The translations under genes and the position numbers were made by a program. DNA of 64,000 nucleotides from a virus. A model generated the notes under the pieces. It was not told the origin of the DNA, searched no databases, and saw only the letters and a program-made list of their open reading frames with translations. Positions 7,973 through 16,257 of the stretch are shown here, in pieces. The stretch lies in the IMG/VR virus record IMGVR_UViG_3300013099_000002, positions 1 through 64,000 of that record. The stretch is one strand, 5' to 3'. Position 1 is the first letter of the stretch, and every line of letters begins with the position of its first letter.

Positions 7973-10105
7973 TTATCCCAGCGTTTTGTGAATGAGTGCA
8001 TGGTTACTTATTGATGTAGGAACCGTGTTAAATTCCTTACCGGATTTTGCCGCCATAGATAAAAGTTTAATTGTTAGCTCCGAAGAACCAATGTTTTTTT
8101 CAAGTTCAGGTGTTTGTTCTATGTACCCATCTGCATCAAGAACATCCCCCAAAGTTGTTAGTTGTTGTGCCACCTCCCAACCCTCTGTAACCAAAGAATC
8201 CAATAAATCCTTATCGGTTTCGGCAGGTAGTAGCAAACAATAGTCTTTTTTGGATGATGAGACATGCGTGTTAAGGGTTTCTATTTTTTTACGCATAACC
8301 TCATAGGGAGAATCAAAAACATCCCCAAACGCGCCCATAAAGGCTTTATCAGAATCAGACAAGTAGGAGTGTTTGAGGGTCATATCCAAAAACACCTTGA
8401 CACCTTCCCCTATCGTAAGGTTTAAAAGTAATGATTGTATCCCGTCATCACCAGATAAATTGAAAGTATCAATGTAAGTATCTTCAGTTAAGGAAAGTGC
8501 TTCTCCATTATAATCAGTTATTCGGTTAATAGTTCCTTTTTGTTTAGTTATGCAATTCAATAATGATTTAGCTTCATTTGATAATTCCCCCATCGTAATA
8601 GGAACCTCAATACCAAACCAAACATTGCCAGTTTTTCCATCAATAGTAATTAAATCACCTTCTTTAACCGCACATTTACCAAGCTTCCAAGCCCCGTAGC
8701 CAAGTTCGTGTAGTTCGGTGCAACCAACCACACAAGACTTATTTAAACCCCTTGCCACAACAGCGGCATGTGAAGTTGCTCCACCGGTTTGAGTTAATAT
8801 GCCAACGCAAGCCTCCATTGCCTCAATATCATCCGGTGTAGTTTCCTTTGCAATTAAGATTGCATCCCCAGTGCAATTGATTGCAAACTCAGCAGATAAG
8901 GCAACGATACCGGAAACAACTGAACCCGAAGCAGGTATTCCTGTGCCGGTAGGTTTCACTTTAAATGAAGGATTAATGTTTGCCTGTTGCAGTAATTCAA
9001 ACTCTTTATAGGATACCCGTTTAAGTGCTTCTGTTTTAGTTATTATCTTTTCAGAATACAGGTCATAAGCAATTTTAAATGCAGCTTGGGCAGACCGTTT
9101 ACCGTTTCTGGTTTGAAGGATATAAACCTTCCCATTTTCTATAGTAAATTCAATGTCCTGCATATCTTTATTGTAAGCTTCCAATCGTTGTGCAATTTCC
9201 AACAATTCCAGCTCCACCGTTTCATTCCATTCAGCCATTTTATATAGTGGGTCAGGTGTTCGGATACCGGCAACAACATCTTCGCCTTGTGCATTAACCA
9301 AGTATTCTCCAACCGTCCCAATATCGCCCGTATTAGCACACCTAGTAAACAATACACCTGAACATGAATTATCATTCAAGTTACCAAAAACCATGGCTTG
9401 TATCGTTACAGCGGTACCCCATTCATCTGAATAGCCATGCATTTTACGATAATGTTTGGCGCGTGGATTATTCCAGCTATCCCAAACCGCCACAATAGAA
9501 TCACGTAGCTGGTCATAAAGTGGAACCTCAAAGCAAGAATCCACCTGAAAATGATTACCATAAATTGCTTCATAATCAGTAACCACCTTAGTTAAATCAT
9601 CTTCGGTCAAATCCGAATCTTCAAGAACCCCTTTTGTCTTGGATAGTGCATCTTCAAACAGTTCAGAATCAATACCGTAAGCGGTGGTTCCCATCATTTG
9701 CATTAGTCTACGTTTAGAATCCAACATAGCCCTGCGCCCCAAGCGTTCCTCCCAAAATGGTTCCGATTCCTCAGTAAGCCCAACATTCAATATAGTGTCC
9801 ATCATGCCAGGCATTGATACCCTTGCCCCAGACCGAACGGACAATAAAGGATGGAACCCATATAATTCTTTTAGCCAAGTTATCTGCTCAATAACATGGG
9901 TCATAGTTTCATTAATTATTTCTGCTTTTTTAAATTTAGGTGCATTCAAATAGTGCATACAGGCGGTAGTTGGAATAATGAATCCTGCCGGTACCGGTAT
10001 TTTTAGGTTTGCAATTTCACATAAACCAGCACCCTTTCCACCCAATGTATTGATTTGAGCTTTGGTACCAGATGCGCCATTTTTACTAAAGTTAAATATT
10101 TTCAT
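7973..10105 (-). CDS. pyruvate phosphate dikinase-like protein lacking the PEP/pyruvate barrel
   Basis: 710 aa. The ATP-grasp half is clearly PPDK: SVRSGARVSMPGMMDT (89-104), NAQGEDVVAGIRTP (271-284), DMQDIEF (314-320). The swivelling phosphohistidine domain is intact: GGATSHAAVVARG (441-453) with catalytic His446. PPDK is normally about 870 aa and ends in a TIM barrel binding PEP/pyruvate. After about residue 490 I see no barrel motifs, only an unrelated ~200-residue region. The protein may load phosphate onto His446 and pass it to another acceptor. It has its own promoter (10135-10162) and a GGAGG site. One 14-bp repeat lies inside (8872-8885). Confidence 0.85.
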   Translation of the reverse strand: MKIFNFSKNGASGTKAQINTLGGKGAGLCEIANLKIPVPAGFIIPTTACMHYLNAPKFKKAEIINETMTHVIEQITWLKELYGFHPLLSVRSGARVSMPGMMDTILNVGLTEESEPFWEERLGRRAMLDSKRRLMQMMGTTAYGIDSELFEDALSKTKGVLEDSDLTEDDLTKVVTDYEAIYGNHFQVDSCFEVPLYDQLRDSIVAVWDSWNNPRAKHYRKMHGYSDEWGTAVTIQAMVFGNLNDNSCSGVLFTRCANTGDIGTVGEYLVNAQGEDVVAGIRTPDPLYKMAEWNETVELELLEIAQRLEAYNKDMQDIEFTIENGKVYILQTRNGKRSAQAAFKIAYDLYSEKIITKTEALKRVSYKEFELLQQANINPSFKVKPTGTGIPASGSVVSGIVALSAEFAINCTGDAILIAKETTPDDIEAMEACVGILTQTGGATSHAAVVARGLNKSCVVGCTELHELGYGAWKLGKCAVKEGDLITIDGKTGNVWFGIEVPITMGELSNEAKSLLNCITKQKGTINRITDYNGEALSLTEDTYIDTFNLSGDDGIQSLLLNLTIGEGVKVFLDMTLKHSYLSDSDKAFMGAFGDVFDSPYEVMRKKIETLNTHVSSSKKDYCLLLPAETDKDLLDSLVTEGWEVAQQLTTLGDVLDADGYIEQTPELEKNIGSSELTIKLLSMAAKSGKEFNTVPTSISNHALIHKTLG
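8872..8885. repeat. dispersed 14-bp near-palindrome, copy 2
   Basis: TGCAATTGATTGCA, inside the PPDK-like gene. A degenerate look-alike (TGCAATTAAGATTGCA) lies about 10 bases upstream on the + strand. Confidence 0.9.
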
Positions 10106-10134
10106 GTTTCCTCCGTGGTGTTAATGTAGGTCTA

Positions 10135-10162
10135 ATTATACTTACATAATTTTAATTGTCAA
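10135..10162 (-). promoter_or_regulatory. sigma70-type early promoter for the PPDK operon
   Basis: -35 TTGACA (10157-10162), 16 bp, -10 TATAAT (10135-10140). The leader ends in ACGGAGGAAAC before the ATG. Confidence 0.85.
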
Positions 10163-10381
10163 ATTTATTTAATGCATCAGGGCTGGGGGGCAATATACAC
10201 CCCAATTCATGTATAGCCTTAACCAGCCCTTGATTAATCAATCTCGTTTGATTTAGACGACTTCGCCCAAGGTGAAAAAACTAATAGCAGAAGTTACCGT
10301 TTATGCTACCGAGGTAAAATACCCTGTCTCCGTTGCTACCAGTTATATGCCCCACTGATTAGCTAGGGTTGTGAAAAAATT
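10163..10381. other. 219-base gap with an inverted repeat
   Basis: No convincing gene. An 8-bp inverted repeat (AGGGCTGG 10179-10186 with CCAGCCCT 10223-10230) encloses a smaller GGGG/CCCC pair. No T-run follows on either strand, so it is not a typical terminator. A TTG-started 29-aa frame (10152-10241) runs through it and into the promoter. Confidence 0.4.
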
Positions 10382-10582
10382 TTAATGTCCTACGCAGTCC
10401 TCAATAGCACCACCTAAACTGAATACAAAGTCCACCGAAGATTGACTATCATTTAAAACATAGCTTCGTAGGTGTACCCCGTTTTCCCCTCTATCCTCAT
10501 AGTCAGTTTGGTTGTAATTATCCTCCATAAAGGATACAAATATTTGCTGATTAGTTCCCGAAGGAAATGTTACCAAAGCCAT
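10382..10582 (-). CDS. hypothetical protein
   Basis: 66 aa, acidic, not recognised. Overlaps the end of the dNMP kinase gene by 32 bases and is presumably translated from the same mRNA. Confidence 0.55.
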   Translation of the reverse strand: MALVTFPSGTNQQIFVSFMEDNYNQTDYEDRGENGVHLRSYVLNDSQSSVDFVFSLGGAIEDCVGH

Positions 10583-11153
10583 TTTCAGTTATCTCCAAAT
10601 ATAGATTACTTACCTTAACAGCCAATTCATCTAAATTAGGGCTGTCATTTATAAAACGAATATCCCCCTGCATTTCCCCATTACCATTCCAGAAACGCAC
10701 CCCATTCTCCGAAGCATGTTGATTGCTCTCTATTTCTTCAGAATCCGGTCTTTCAATATGGACTATAACACCACCAAGCTTACGAATCCATGAAGCCTCA
10801 TTATTGAATCTAACATCTGTTATCACCATAGTAAATTCGGTGTCACATTTCAATTGAGTTAAATGTAATTCTGCACGTCTAATCCAAAAATCATTTCTAA
10901 ATACATTCCTTGCACATTCAGTACCAAGCAATTGTAGCATTTCTCTTCGACTGAAACCCCAGTAGGTTACTTCTTCTTCTCGGTCAGGAAACGCCCCATA
11001 AAATTCCTCAACAGGTAGACCAAACATTTCAGAAGCCGCCCTTCTTAACGGGTCTGCAAAACCATAGCATCCGGTGTTTTTAAATTCCTGTAAGGTCATA
11101 TTAATAGTATCTTTTCCAGCTCTTGCTTTACCAGCCAAACCAATCAATCTCAT
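10551..11153 (-). CDS. deoxynucleoside monophosphate kinase
   Basis: 200 aa, phage dNMP kinase family (as T4 gene 1). P-loop GKARAGKDT (residues 8-16), FADPLRRAASEMFG, the REMLQLLGTE segment and VITDVRFNNEA. It converts dNMPs to dNDPs and should work with ThyX (13350-14285) and dCMP deaminase (35468-35932) in supplying the phage dNTP pool. Confidence 0.9.
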   Translation of the reverse strand: MRLIGLAGKARAGKDTINMTLQEFKNTGCYGFADPLRRAASEMFGLPVEEFYGAFPDREEEVTYWGFSRREMLQLLGTECARNVFRNDFWIRRAELHLTQLKCDTEFTMVITDVRFNNEASWIRKLGGVIVHIERPDSEEIESNQHASENGVRFWNGNGEMQGDIRFINDSPNLDELAVKVSNLYLEITENGFGNISFGN

Positions 11154-11353
11154 TATAGTTCCCTTAGTTGTTTTAATATAGATTTAATAAAGCCACAAAA
11201 TGCATAAGTTACCCATATAGGCCATAAAACCACAACAATAACCCCATCTACCCAATCAGGTTTAGGGTACCCAGACCTTTTATTTTCGTAACAATGTCGC
11301 TTGTTTAATAAGATGGCAACAATACACCCTATAAATAAATAATGAATTATCAT
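11153..11353 (-). CDS. small membrane protein
   Basis: 66 aa with two likely membrane segments (about residues 3-16 and 36-58). Function unknown. Start and stop codons overlap the neighbours. Confidence 0.6.
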   Translation of the reverse strand: MIIHYLFIGCIVAILLNKRHCYENKRSGYPKPDWVDGVIVVVLWPIWVTYAFCGFIKSILKQLREL

Positions 11354-11652
11354 AGTTCTACCTTTTTAGCTTTAACAAATAAATTATTTTCAAAAATAAG
11401 TTCGTAGTTCGGTACTGCATCACCTTCAATTAGTTGTTCAAATAAATCACTTATGCCAGTGTATTCGATACCACCATAAGCAAACATGTATTCAGCCCGA
11501 ACTACAACCACATTACTGAATACACTCAAACATAATTCTGGGTTTGTTTTTATCTCCTTATCCTTAATAGTAAACATCCCAACTCTTTTACTCCATTGCT
11601 CGGCATCCTTGCCTTTTGCAATGAGTTTAATATCAGCTACCGTTATCGCCAT
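11350..11652 (-). CDS. hypothetical protein
   Basis: 100 aa from the ATG at 11652 (MAITVADIK). An in-frame TTG at 11676 is an alternative. Not recognised. Overlaps the upstream gene by about 20 bases. Confidence 0.55.
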   Translation of the reverse strand: MAITVADIKLIAKGKDAEQWSKRVGMFTIKDKEIKTNPELCLSVFSNVVVVRAEYMFAYGGIEYTGISDLFEQLIEGDAVPNYELIFENNLFVKAKKVEL

Positions 11653-11959
11653 CGGATTTTTCAACAACTTCGTCAACTTTATTTGCTTCAGCTAATGCCT
11701 TTTGTTCGTTACGTGCCTTTTCAAATTCATGTTCAGTCGAAGCCACAATCATTACAGCACTGGCTGTATTTAAAAATCTACCTTCTGCTATTTGCACAAC
11801 ACCGAAGCGTTTAAATTCTCTACAAGCCGCCTGTTTGGTGTAAGCAGATACCATGTGATTAACGGTAAAGCTTTTTATTCCATCCTCTAACGCCATCGCT
11901 GGAAATATACCAGTTACCACAAATTCCTGCATGTCCTTTTTTACTTTATTTTTACTCAC
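11633..11959 (-). CDS. hypothetical protein
   Basis: 108 aa, not recognised, with a charged C-terminal tail (EKSDGDNGS). Overlaps the next gene's start. Confidence 0.6.
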   Translation of the reverse strand: MSKNKVKKDMQEFVVTGIFPAMALEDGIKSFTVNHMVSAYTKQAACREFKRFGVVQIAEGRFLNTASAVMIVASTEHEFEKARNEQKALAEANKVDEVVEKSDGDNGS

Positions 11960-12183
11960 GTTCTTAGCCTCGCTATTTCGATTAAAAAGTTTAATTCATC
12001 TAAAAGTTTTTTGTTTCCACCCATTGACCTATCGACACAACTTAACCCTCGGATGAAAGAAGGTAAATTGTGACCACCATTAGCCCAAGCATGTTGAACA
12101 AGTATAGCTAGTGGTGGGTATTTTTCTATTTCAGATGCATACCTATCAGTGAGTCGTTTTTTCTTTAGAATCCGTACTGCCAC
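11956..12183 (-). CDS. hypothetical protein, GTG start
   Basis: 75 aa. I choose the GTG at 12183 because a perfect GGAGG lies five bases upstream. The GTG at 12195 has no such site. Sequence begins MAVRILKKKRLTDRYASEI. Unknown function. Confidence 0.6.
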   Translation of the reverse strand: MAVRILKKKRLTDRYASEIEKYPPLAILVQHAWANGGHNLPSFIRGLSCVDRSMGGNKKLLDELNFLIEIARLRT

Positions 12184-12661
12184 ATTGACCTCCACAGTGA
12201 GGAAGAATCATATTACCCTTTGAACAACCCTCATGTTCATATCCTACGGGGTCAGGTGCCATGATACCAGATTCTTTACGTACATCTTTAGCAAGTTCAT
12301 TTTCGGGTCGTAAAGCACCCTGTAAGCCACATTCTGCACATCGTAAAAACACGCCCCCAGCTTCAACAACTTCACTGATAGCTATTATCTCTTCTTGACA
12401 AGATTTACAGGGTTGTGAAGCTGGTACCTTCTCACATTCCAATACTGGTTGCCATGGGCTTATATGCCCCTTATACCCCTGCTTTATTACAGACCTTTCT
12501 GCCCTTTTGACTTCACCTCGGTTAGCGTAAAGCCATTGCCCATTATCAAGTTGTGCTTTTTTTAATACACCTATAGTCAACTCATCACCATCACCGCCAC
12601 AACGTAGACAGAAAGTTAAGTGAGGCTCAAGGCCTCCTTCTTTACTAATTGGAATGTTCAT
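12146..12661 (-). CDS. multi-cysteine zinc-binding protein
   Basis: 171 aa with CLRCGGDG (18-25), CKSC (about 84-87), CAEC and a His/Cys-rich C-terminus (HEGCSKG, HCGGQCG). Probably several structural zinc sites. Role unknown. It starts in an ATGA overlap with the 56-aa gene upstream. Confidence 0.6.
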   Translation of the reverse strand: MNIPISKEGGLEPHLTFCLRCGGDGDELTIGVLKKAQLDNGQWLYANRGEVKRAERSVIKQGYKGHISPWQPVLECEKVPASQPCKSCQEEIIAISEVVEAGGVFLRCAECGLQGALRPENELAKDVRKESGIMAPDPVGYEHEGCSKGNMILPHCGGQCGSTDSKEKTTH

Positions 12662-12828
12662 TTTATACCCCTAATATAAGCCATCACCACCCCCTGTTCA
12701 GGTCTCCAAGTTAAGTAACATCCTGCTTCTTTAGCAATAATTGCCGCTTCGGATAATAACATAACCCCAAGGGTTTTAAAGTCCTGAAGCACCACTTCAT
12801 CTTCACATTGTTTATTTACACGTACCAT
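12658..12828 (-). CDS. small hypothetical protein
   Basis: 56 aa, too short to be listed by size-filtered gene finding. ATG at 12828 preceded by ACGGAGAT, and its stop overlaps the next ATG (ATGA). Begins MVRVNKQCEDEVVLQDFK. Unknown function. Confidence 0.6.
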   Translation of the reverse strand: MVRVNKQCEDEVVLQDFKTLGVMLLSEAAIIAKEAGCYLTWRPEQGVVMAYIRGIK

Positions 12829-12867
12829 TTTTTATCTCCGTAAAAGCCATCCATGGCATTGTTATAA

Positions 12868-13002
12868 TTAATAGAAACCGTATCCTTGGGCATCTATATC
12901 AGATTGTATGGAAGCCCATTCATCGTTGCGAGCTTCGATAGCTTCTTCAACTAATTGGTCACAATCAAAACCATCTTCCTCATCACATTCAAAATCATCC
13001 AT
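12868..13002 (-). CDS. small acidic hypothetical protein
   Basis: 44 aa, begins MDDFECDEEDGFDCDQ, strongly acidic. A ribosome site GAGAGG lies about 7 bases before the ATG. Acidic mini-proteins in phage early regions sometimes act as DNA mimics or host inhibitors; that is inference. Confidence 0.55.
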   Translation of the reverse strand: MDDFECDEEDGFDCDQLVEEAIEARNDEWASIQSDIDAQGYGFY

Positions 13003-13049
13003 CACAGTACCTCTCAAAGTGTTAAGCCATCCGTGGCGGTTATTCCATG

Positions 13050-13265
13050 TTACCCACGGGCATAATGAACAGGTCTTTCATACATGCCGTTATTATTACG
13101 AAAGATTGTAATATAATGTCCGTATTTTGTGCCGTCATCATGGGTAGTTGAAGCCGATTCCCCGTACCCGATATTCAAGCCAAATTCCCAAGAATCAACC
13201 AACCCTTCTGAATCCAAAGATTGATTTAATGTTTCAAACCAGTTTTGTTTAATTTGAGTAGCCAT
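13050..13265 (-). CDS. hypothetical protein
   Basis: 71 aa, not recognised, promoter-proximal (13301-13328) with the ACGGATTAAAT leader. Confidence 0.65.
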   Translation of the reverse strand: MATQIKQNWFETLNQSLDSEGLVDSWEFGLNIGYGESASTTHDDGTKYGHYITIFRNNNGMYERPVHYARG

Positions 13266-13300
13266 GATATTTAATCCGTTTTGTTGTTGAGTGTGAGTTA

Positions 13301-13328
13301 ATTATACATGAATAATTTTAATTGTCAA
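13301..13328 (-). promoter_or_regulatory. sigma70-type early promoter
   Basis: -35 TTGACA (13323-13328), 16 bp, -10 TATAAT (13301-13306). Confidence 0.85.
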
Positions 13329-13335
13329 ATTTAAT

Positions 13336-13349
13336 TGCAATCAATTGCA
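13336..13349. repeat. dispersed 14-bp near-palindrome, copy 3
   Basis: TGCAATCAATTGCA, immediately after the thyX stop codon and 7 bases from the next promoter's -35. Confidence 0.9.
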
Positions 13350-14285
13350 CTACATAATCTGACGGTATTGAGTCCACCCCTTGAAATTGCCTGACCACCA
13401 GTTACCCTCAAGGTCTCTATGAGTCGCCCCTATTGGTGGTACGTCTGGGTCATTATTAAGCATAAGTTTGGCTACATGCTCAAAAGGGCTCATGTGCCTT
13501 ACTGCCGCCAAATCATCATGCAGTTTAATATCTGATAAGTAATCCGGTTGTGACTTATCATGGTTTAAATAAGAAACTCTCGCACATCTACCGGATGAAA
13601 CAGCACAAAGCTGGTCAAGTGTAACGTCCCCATTGTAGTATCTTTCATAATCAGCATCCTGTAAGTAAGGTAAGTGGGTATAAGGGTCTGAATTGTTCTT
13701 GTTCATCATTCCATTAACAGGCCTTTCAGGTGTACTGAAATTCATAGCTGAACGCATACAGTTTGCCAGTTCTTGAATTTCAGGTTGAGCATCCGGTGCT
13801 ATTCGTAACCCGAAGAAGTTATCCCATTCTGTTGCAGTAACCACAACTTTAATAAATTGATGAGATTCTGTTAATCTGTTTACAACTTGTTTATGGTACC
13901 CAGCTTTATTGAATGCATCAGCAAATATAGCTTTATCTTTTCCGGCAAGTTCCCACGCTTCTTGTGGAGAATACTCCTTCCCCATAATAAACACCGGTGT
14001 ATCTTGTTCACCATCTGCTTCCATACCGGCTTTATTTTTTCCCCAATGAACAGGTGTAGCTGGTTCGTTATTTATATTATCAAGTACCCGTTTCACTGGA
14101 ACCGCTCTACTGCTTGAAGCATTACGGCTAAATACTCTATGGGTCATAAATTCCGCATGGATATATCTATGATATTTTAATTCCAAGGTAAATAGCTCTG
14201 GTATATCTGGATAAAGTGGATTGCTTGAATGTTCAACCACTTTTGCATAGATACCGCCCTCACCTTCAACTGTCGTTTTGTACAT
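13350..14285 (-). CDS. thyX: flavin-dependent thymidylate synthase
   Basis: 311 aa, ThyX family. It makes dTMP from dUMP using FAD and methylenetetrahydrofolate. Signature region THRVFSRNASSSRAVP (residues 48-63) is the divergent phage form of RHRxxSxNxxSxR. ESHQFIKVVVTATEWDNFFGLR (about 150-171) and the C-terminal FKGWTQYRQ are also typical of long phage ThyX proteins. Its start lies within the end of the upstream 78-aa gene. Confidence 0.92.
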   Translation of the reverse strand: MYKTTVEGEGGIYAKVVEHSSNPLYPDIPELFTLELKYHRYIHAEFMTHRVFSRNASSSRAVPVKRVLDNINNEPATPVHWGKNKAGMEADGEQDTPVFIMGKEYSPQEAWELAGKDKAIFADAFNKAGYHKQVVNRLTESHQFIKVVVTATEWDNFFGLRIAPDAQPEIQELANCMRSAMNFSTPERPVNGMMNKNNSDPYTHLPYLQDADYERYYNGDVTLDQLCAVSSGRCARVSYLNHDKSQPDYLSDIKLHDDLAAVRHMSPFEHVAKLMLNNDPDVPPIGATHRDLEGNWWSGNFKGWTQYRQIM

Positions 14286-14502
14286 TTGTTTCCTCTTCTT
14301 TTTTGTAAGTAGAAATAGTTAATCTGTCTGAACTATCATTCAGCCCAGAATAAATTATAATGCCATCATCAAACTTTGTAGCGTAACAATATTGAGCATC
14401 ATTATTGCTAATTCTACCTATGGCTAATACCTGCCCAACGTGGGTAAGTAATTCAGCCATAGGTATATTAGTTCGATTTTCAAGAATCAACTTCTCAATC
14501 AT
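14266..14502 (-). CDS. hypothetical protein
   Basis: 78 aa, not recognised. Overlaps thyX by 20 bases and the upstream gene by 4. Confidence 0.6.
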   Translation of the reverse strand: MIEKLILENRTNIPMAELLTHVGQVLAIGRISNNDAQYCYATKFDDGIIIYSGLNDSSDRLTISTYKKEEETNVQNDS

Positions 14503-14756
14503 TGAAAAGGACTCCCATCTTTTACCGCTTGTTTTACCGTTATAACTATTTGATTTTGCATTCTTTCAACAGAATAATCGGAACTTATTACCGCTATAAT
14601 TTTCTGTGCAAGTGCTTCTCTCATTTGTTTTTCGGCATCCTTTAAGGCTTGTTGAATTATTGGTTCAGCCGCCTCCAACATTTCTTTATTCAATACATCG
14701 AACATGGCTTTTCTAAAACCATCAGTATTCAACATATTGGTATCTGATAGTGCCAT
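14499..14756 (-). CDS. hypothetical helical protein
   Basis: 85 aa, almost entirely helical (AAEPIIQQALKDAEKQMREA), likely a coiled coil. Copy 4 of the 14-bp repeat lies just before its start, between it and the previous stop. Confidence 0.6.
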   Translation of the reverse strand: MALSDTNMLNTDGFRKAMFDVLNKEMLEAAEPIIQQALKDAEKQMREALAQKIIAVISSDYSVERMQNQIVITVKQAVKDGSPFQ

Positions 14757-14767
14757 ACTGCCTCCAG

Positions 14768-14781
14768 TGCAATTGATTGCA
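14768..14781. repeat. dispersed 14-bp near-palindrome, copy 4
   Basis: TGCAATTGATTGCA, in a 26-base intergenic space between two small genes. Confidence 0.9.
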
Positions 14782-14782
14782 A

Positions 14783-15118
14783 CTAACTTACAATAGTTAA
14801 TAAATATTGATACATTAATAATTCTTCAACCTTCGGTGCTTTTGGCGCGTTCGGGTCGATATAAATATAAGGGTCTGCTGGTGTTGCTTCAGGATATTTT
14901 GTAGCTAATACCGTGTTTATTGATTCCCTTACCCGTTCTATTCGCGCTTCATATACTGCACAAGTTTTACCCACCTCATTAGCTTCACTTACTGCATCAC
15001 GAACTTTTCGCTCAAGGTCTTTTATGGTTTGTTCAAGTTTGGCTTTTTCCCCAATAACATCAGATACCAAGGTATCCTTTTCTTCAATTATTTTTTCTAA
15101 ATCTGCTTTAGTAGCCAT
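14783..15118 (-). CDS. coiled-coil protein
   Basis: 111 aa from the ATG at 15118 (GGAG six bases upstream); a TTG at 15130 is less likely. Residues 5-65 form a heptad-like coiled coil. Unknown function. Confidence 0.6.
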   Translation of the reverse strand: MATKADLEKIIEEKDTLVSDVIGEKAKLEQTIKDLERKVRDAVSEANEVGKTCAVYEARIERVRESINTVLATKYPEATPADPYIYIDPNAPKAPKVEELLMYQYLLTIVS

Positions 15119-15314
15119 ACGCTTCTCCAAGTGGTTTGTGTTCTACAGCACACCAGCACCTTACTTTATGACTTGTGGAGGTAATGTCTGGAATGTATGT
15201 ATTGTTTGTATAAATACCAGAAATAATCATGTCGTTAGTCAACATAAATAAGCAATTAGTGTCCTGTTTTGGGTGGGTAGATTCCTGCGTCCATTCTATT
15301 AATACATTACTCAT
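15108..15314 (-). CDS. DUF551-like small protein (tentative)
   Basis: 68 aa from the ATG at 15314, overlapping the previous stop. The SNVLIEWTQESTHPKQD start and a mid-protein VRCWCAVE are loosely like small phage proteins of DUF551 type. Weak call. Confidence 0.5.
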   Translation of the reverse strand: MSNVLIEWTQESTHPKQDTNCLFMLTNDMIISGIYTNNTYIPDITSTSHKVRCWCAVEHKPLGEAYGY

Positions 15315-15492
15315 TAGATTCACTCCATGCATTACCTTCAAAATGAGTAACAACTATTCGGTCTTTTAATTCCGCAAAGTCGTTACCTCGTATTAGGCCT
15401 TCAATAACATGTTCATCTTCGTGAGGCTCCAATTCAATGTACCCCCCTTCTGTTATTGATACGCCTATTCTTTTTTTACCAGTTGCCATCAT
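15307..15492 (-). CDS. hypothetical protein
   Basis: 61 aa, acidic, not recognised. First gene after the promoter at 15523-15550, with ACGGAGTAAATG before its start. Confidence 0.65.
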   Translation of the reverse strand: MMATGKKRIGVSITEGGYIELEPHEDEHVIEGLIRGNDFAELKDRIVVTHFEGNAWSESNE

Positions 15493-15522
15493 TTACTCCG
15501 TTGTTATTTAATGGTAGCCTTA

Positions 15523-15550
15523 TATTAACTGATATAATTTATATTGTCAA
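15523..15550 (-). promoter_or_regulatory. sigma70-type early promoter, divergent copy
   Basis: -35 TTGACA (15545-15550). The -10 is degenerate (TTAATA at 16 bp, or TAATAT at 17 bp spacing). Confidence 0.65.
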
Positions 15551-15551
15551 A

Positions 15552-15818
15552 TCACATCCGCTGTACACGTTCAAAGCAACGCCAAAACTCTTGACTGCTT
15601 TGAAGCAAACAACGTATTGCAGACTTTCTGAAGTCGATTACAGAGCCAACACCGCCTTCCTTGAATGAATCCATGAAATCATCATTTAAAGCCGGTAGTT
15701 CGTCCCTACGTTCGGATAACAAGAACAATAAAGCCCTATCGGTATTATCCCCACGCTCAAATGCGGAAGTATGTAATAACTCCAGTAATTTTGCTATCTG
15801 TTCATTGTGGCTCATCAC
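15552..15818 (-). CDS. hypothetical protein
   Basis: 88 aa, helical, not recognised. Overlaps the next gene upstream by 17 bases. Confidence 0.6.
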   Translation of the reverse strand: MMSHNEQIAKLLELLHTSAFERGDNTDRALLFLLSERRDELPALNDDFMDSFKEGGVGSVIDFRKSAIRCLLQSSQEFWRCFERVQRM

Positions 15819-16257
15819 TACCTCTACGCTTTAACATGTTTCTGCTTGTCTTAATACCGAAGGCCACCTTCATAAATCTGGAAGCACCATCATTGCATAC
15901 GTCTATCATGCATCGTTGCCCAGCGTTACTGGTTTCGGCATCCAAGAAACTCATTGCCAAATTACAATGCCACCCATGAGCATAATCAGGGGCTTTCTCA
16001 AAGGCATCCTTGAGGATTCCCATAGCCATACTTATCAATGTCTCAGTTTTTGGTTTTGCTTCTGGTATGAAGTCTTGAGAATCGAATTCACGTAACCCTT
16101 TACTTCGTGCTTCATGTATCTGCATTTCATAAAAATTAACTTCTGATTTTACAGCTAAATAATAATTAGTTTTTGATTCCAATTCACGCCTTAATGTTTC
16201 TAGATTAAGTTCCCTATTGTGTAGTTGGTCTTTATGTTGCTGAAGTAGTTTTTTCAT
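15802..16257 (-). CDS. hypothetical protein with N-terminal coiled coil
   Basis: 151 aa. Residues 1-50 predict as coiled coil. The C-terminal half, with HGWHCNLAMSFLDA and CMIDVCNDGASRFMKVAFG, resembles small phage proteins of unknown role. Confidence 0.6.
   Translation of the reverse strand: MKKLLQQHKDQLHNRELNLETLRRELESKTNYYLAVKSEVNFYEMQIHEARSKGLREFDSQDFIPEAKPKTETLISMAMGILKDAFEKAPDYAHGWHCNLAMSFLDAETSNAGQRCMIDVCNDGASRFMKVAFGIKTSRNMLKRRGSDEPQ

Noticed and set aside
1780-9375. Minus-strand alternative frames inside polA and the PPDK-like gene
   Set aside because: Hydrophobic or low-complexity products without ribosome sites; overlapped fully by well-supported genes.
10152-10241. TTG-started 29-codon frame in the 10.2 kb gap
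   Set aside because: No ribosome site, and its end runs through the PPDK promoter; noted only as part of the gap.
10240-10381. Possible tRNA-like fold in the same gap
   Set aside because: No T-arm GGTTCGA-type sequence or consistent cloverleaf on either strand.
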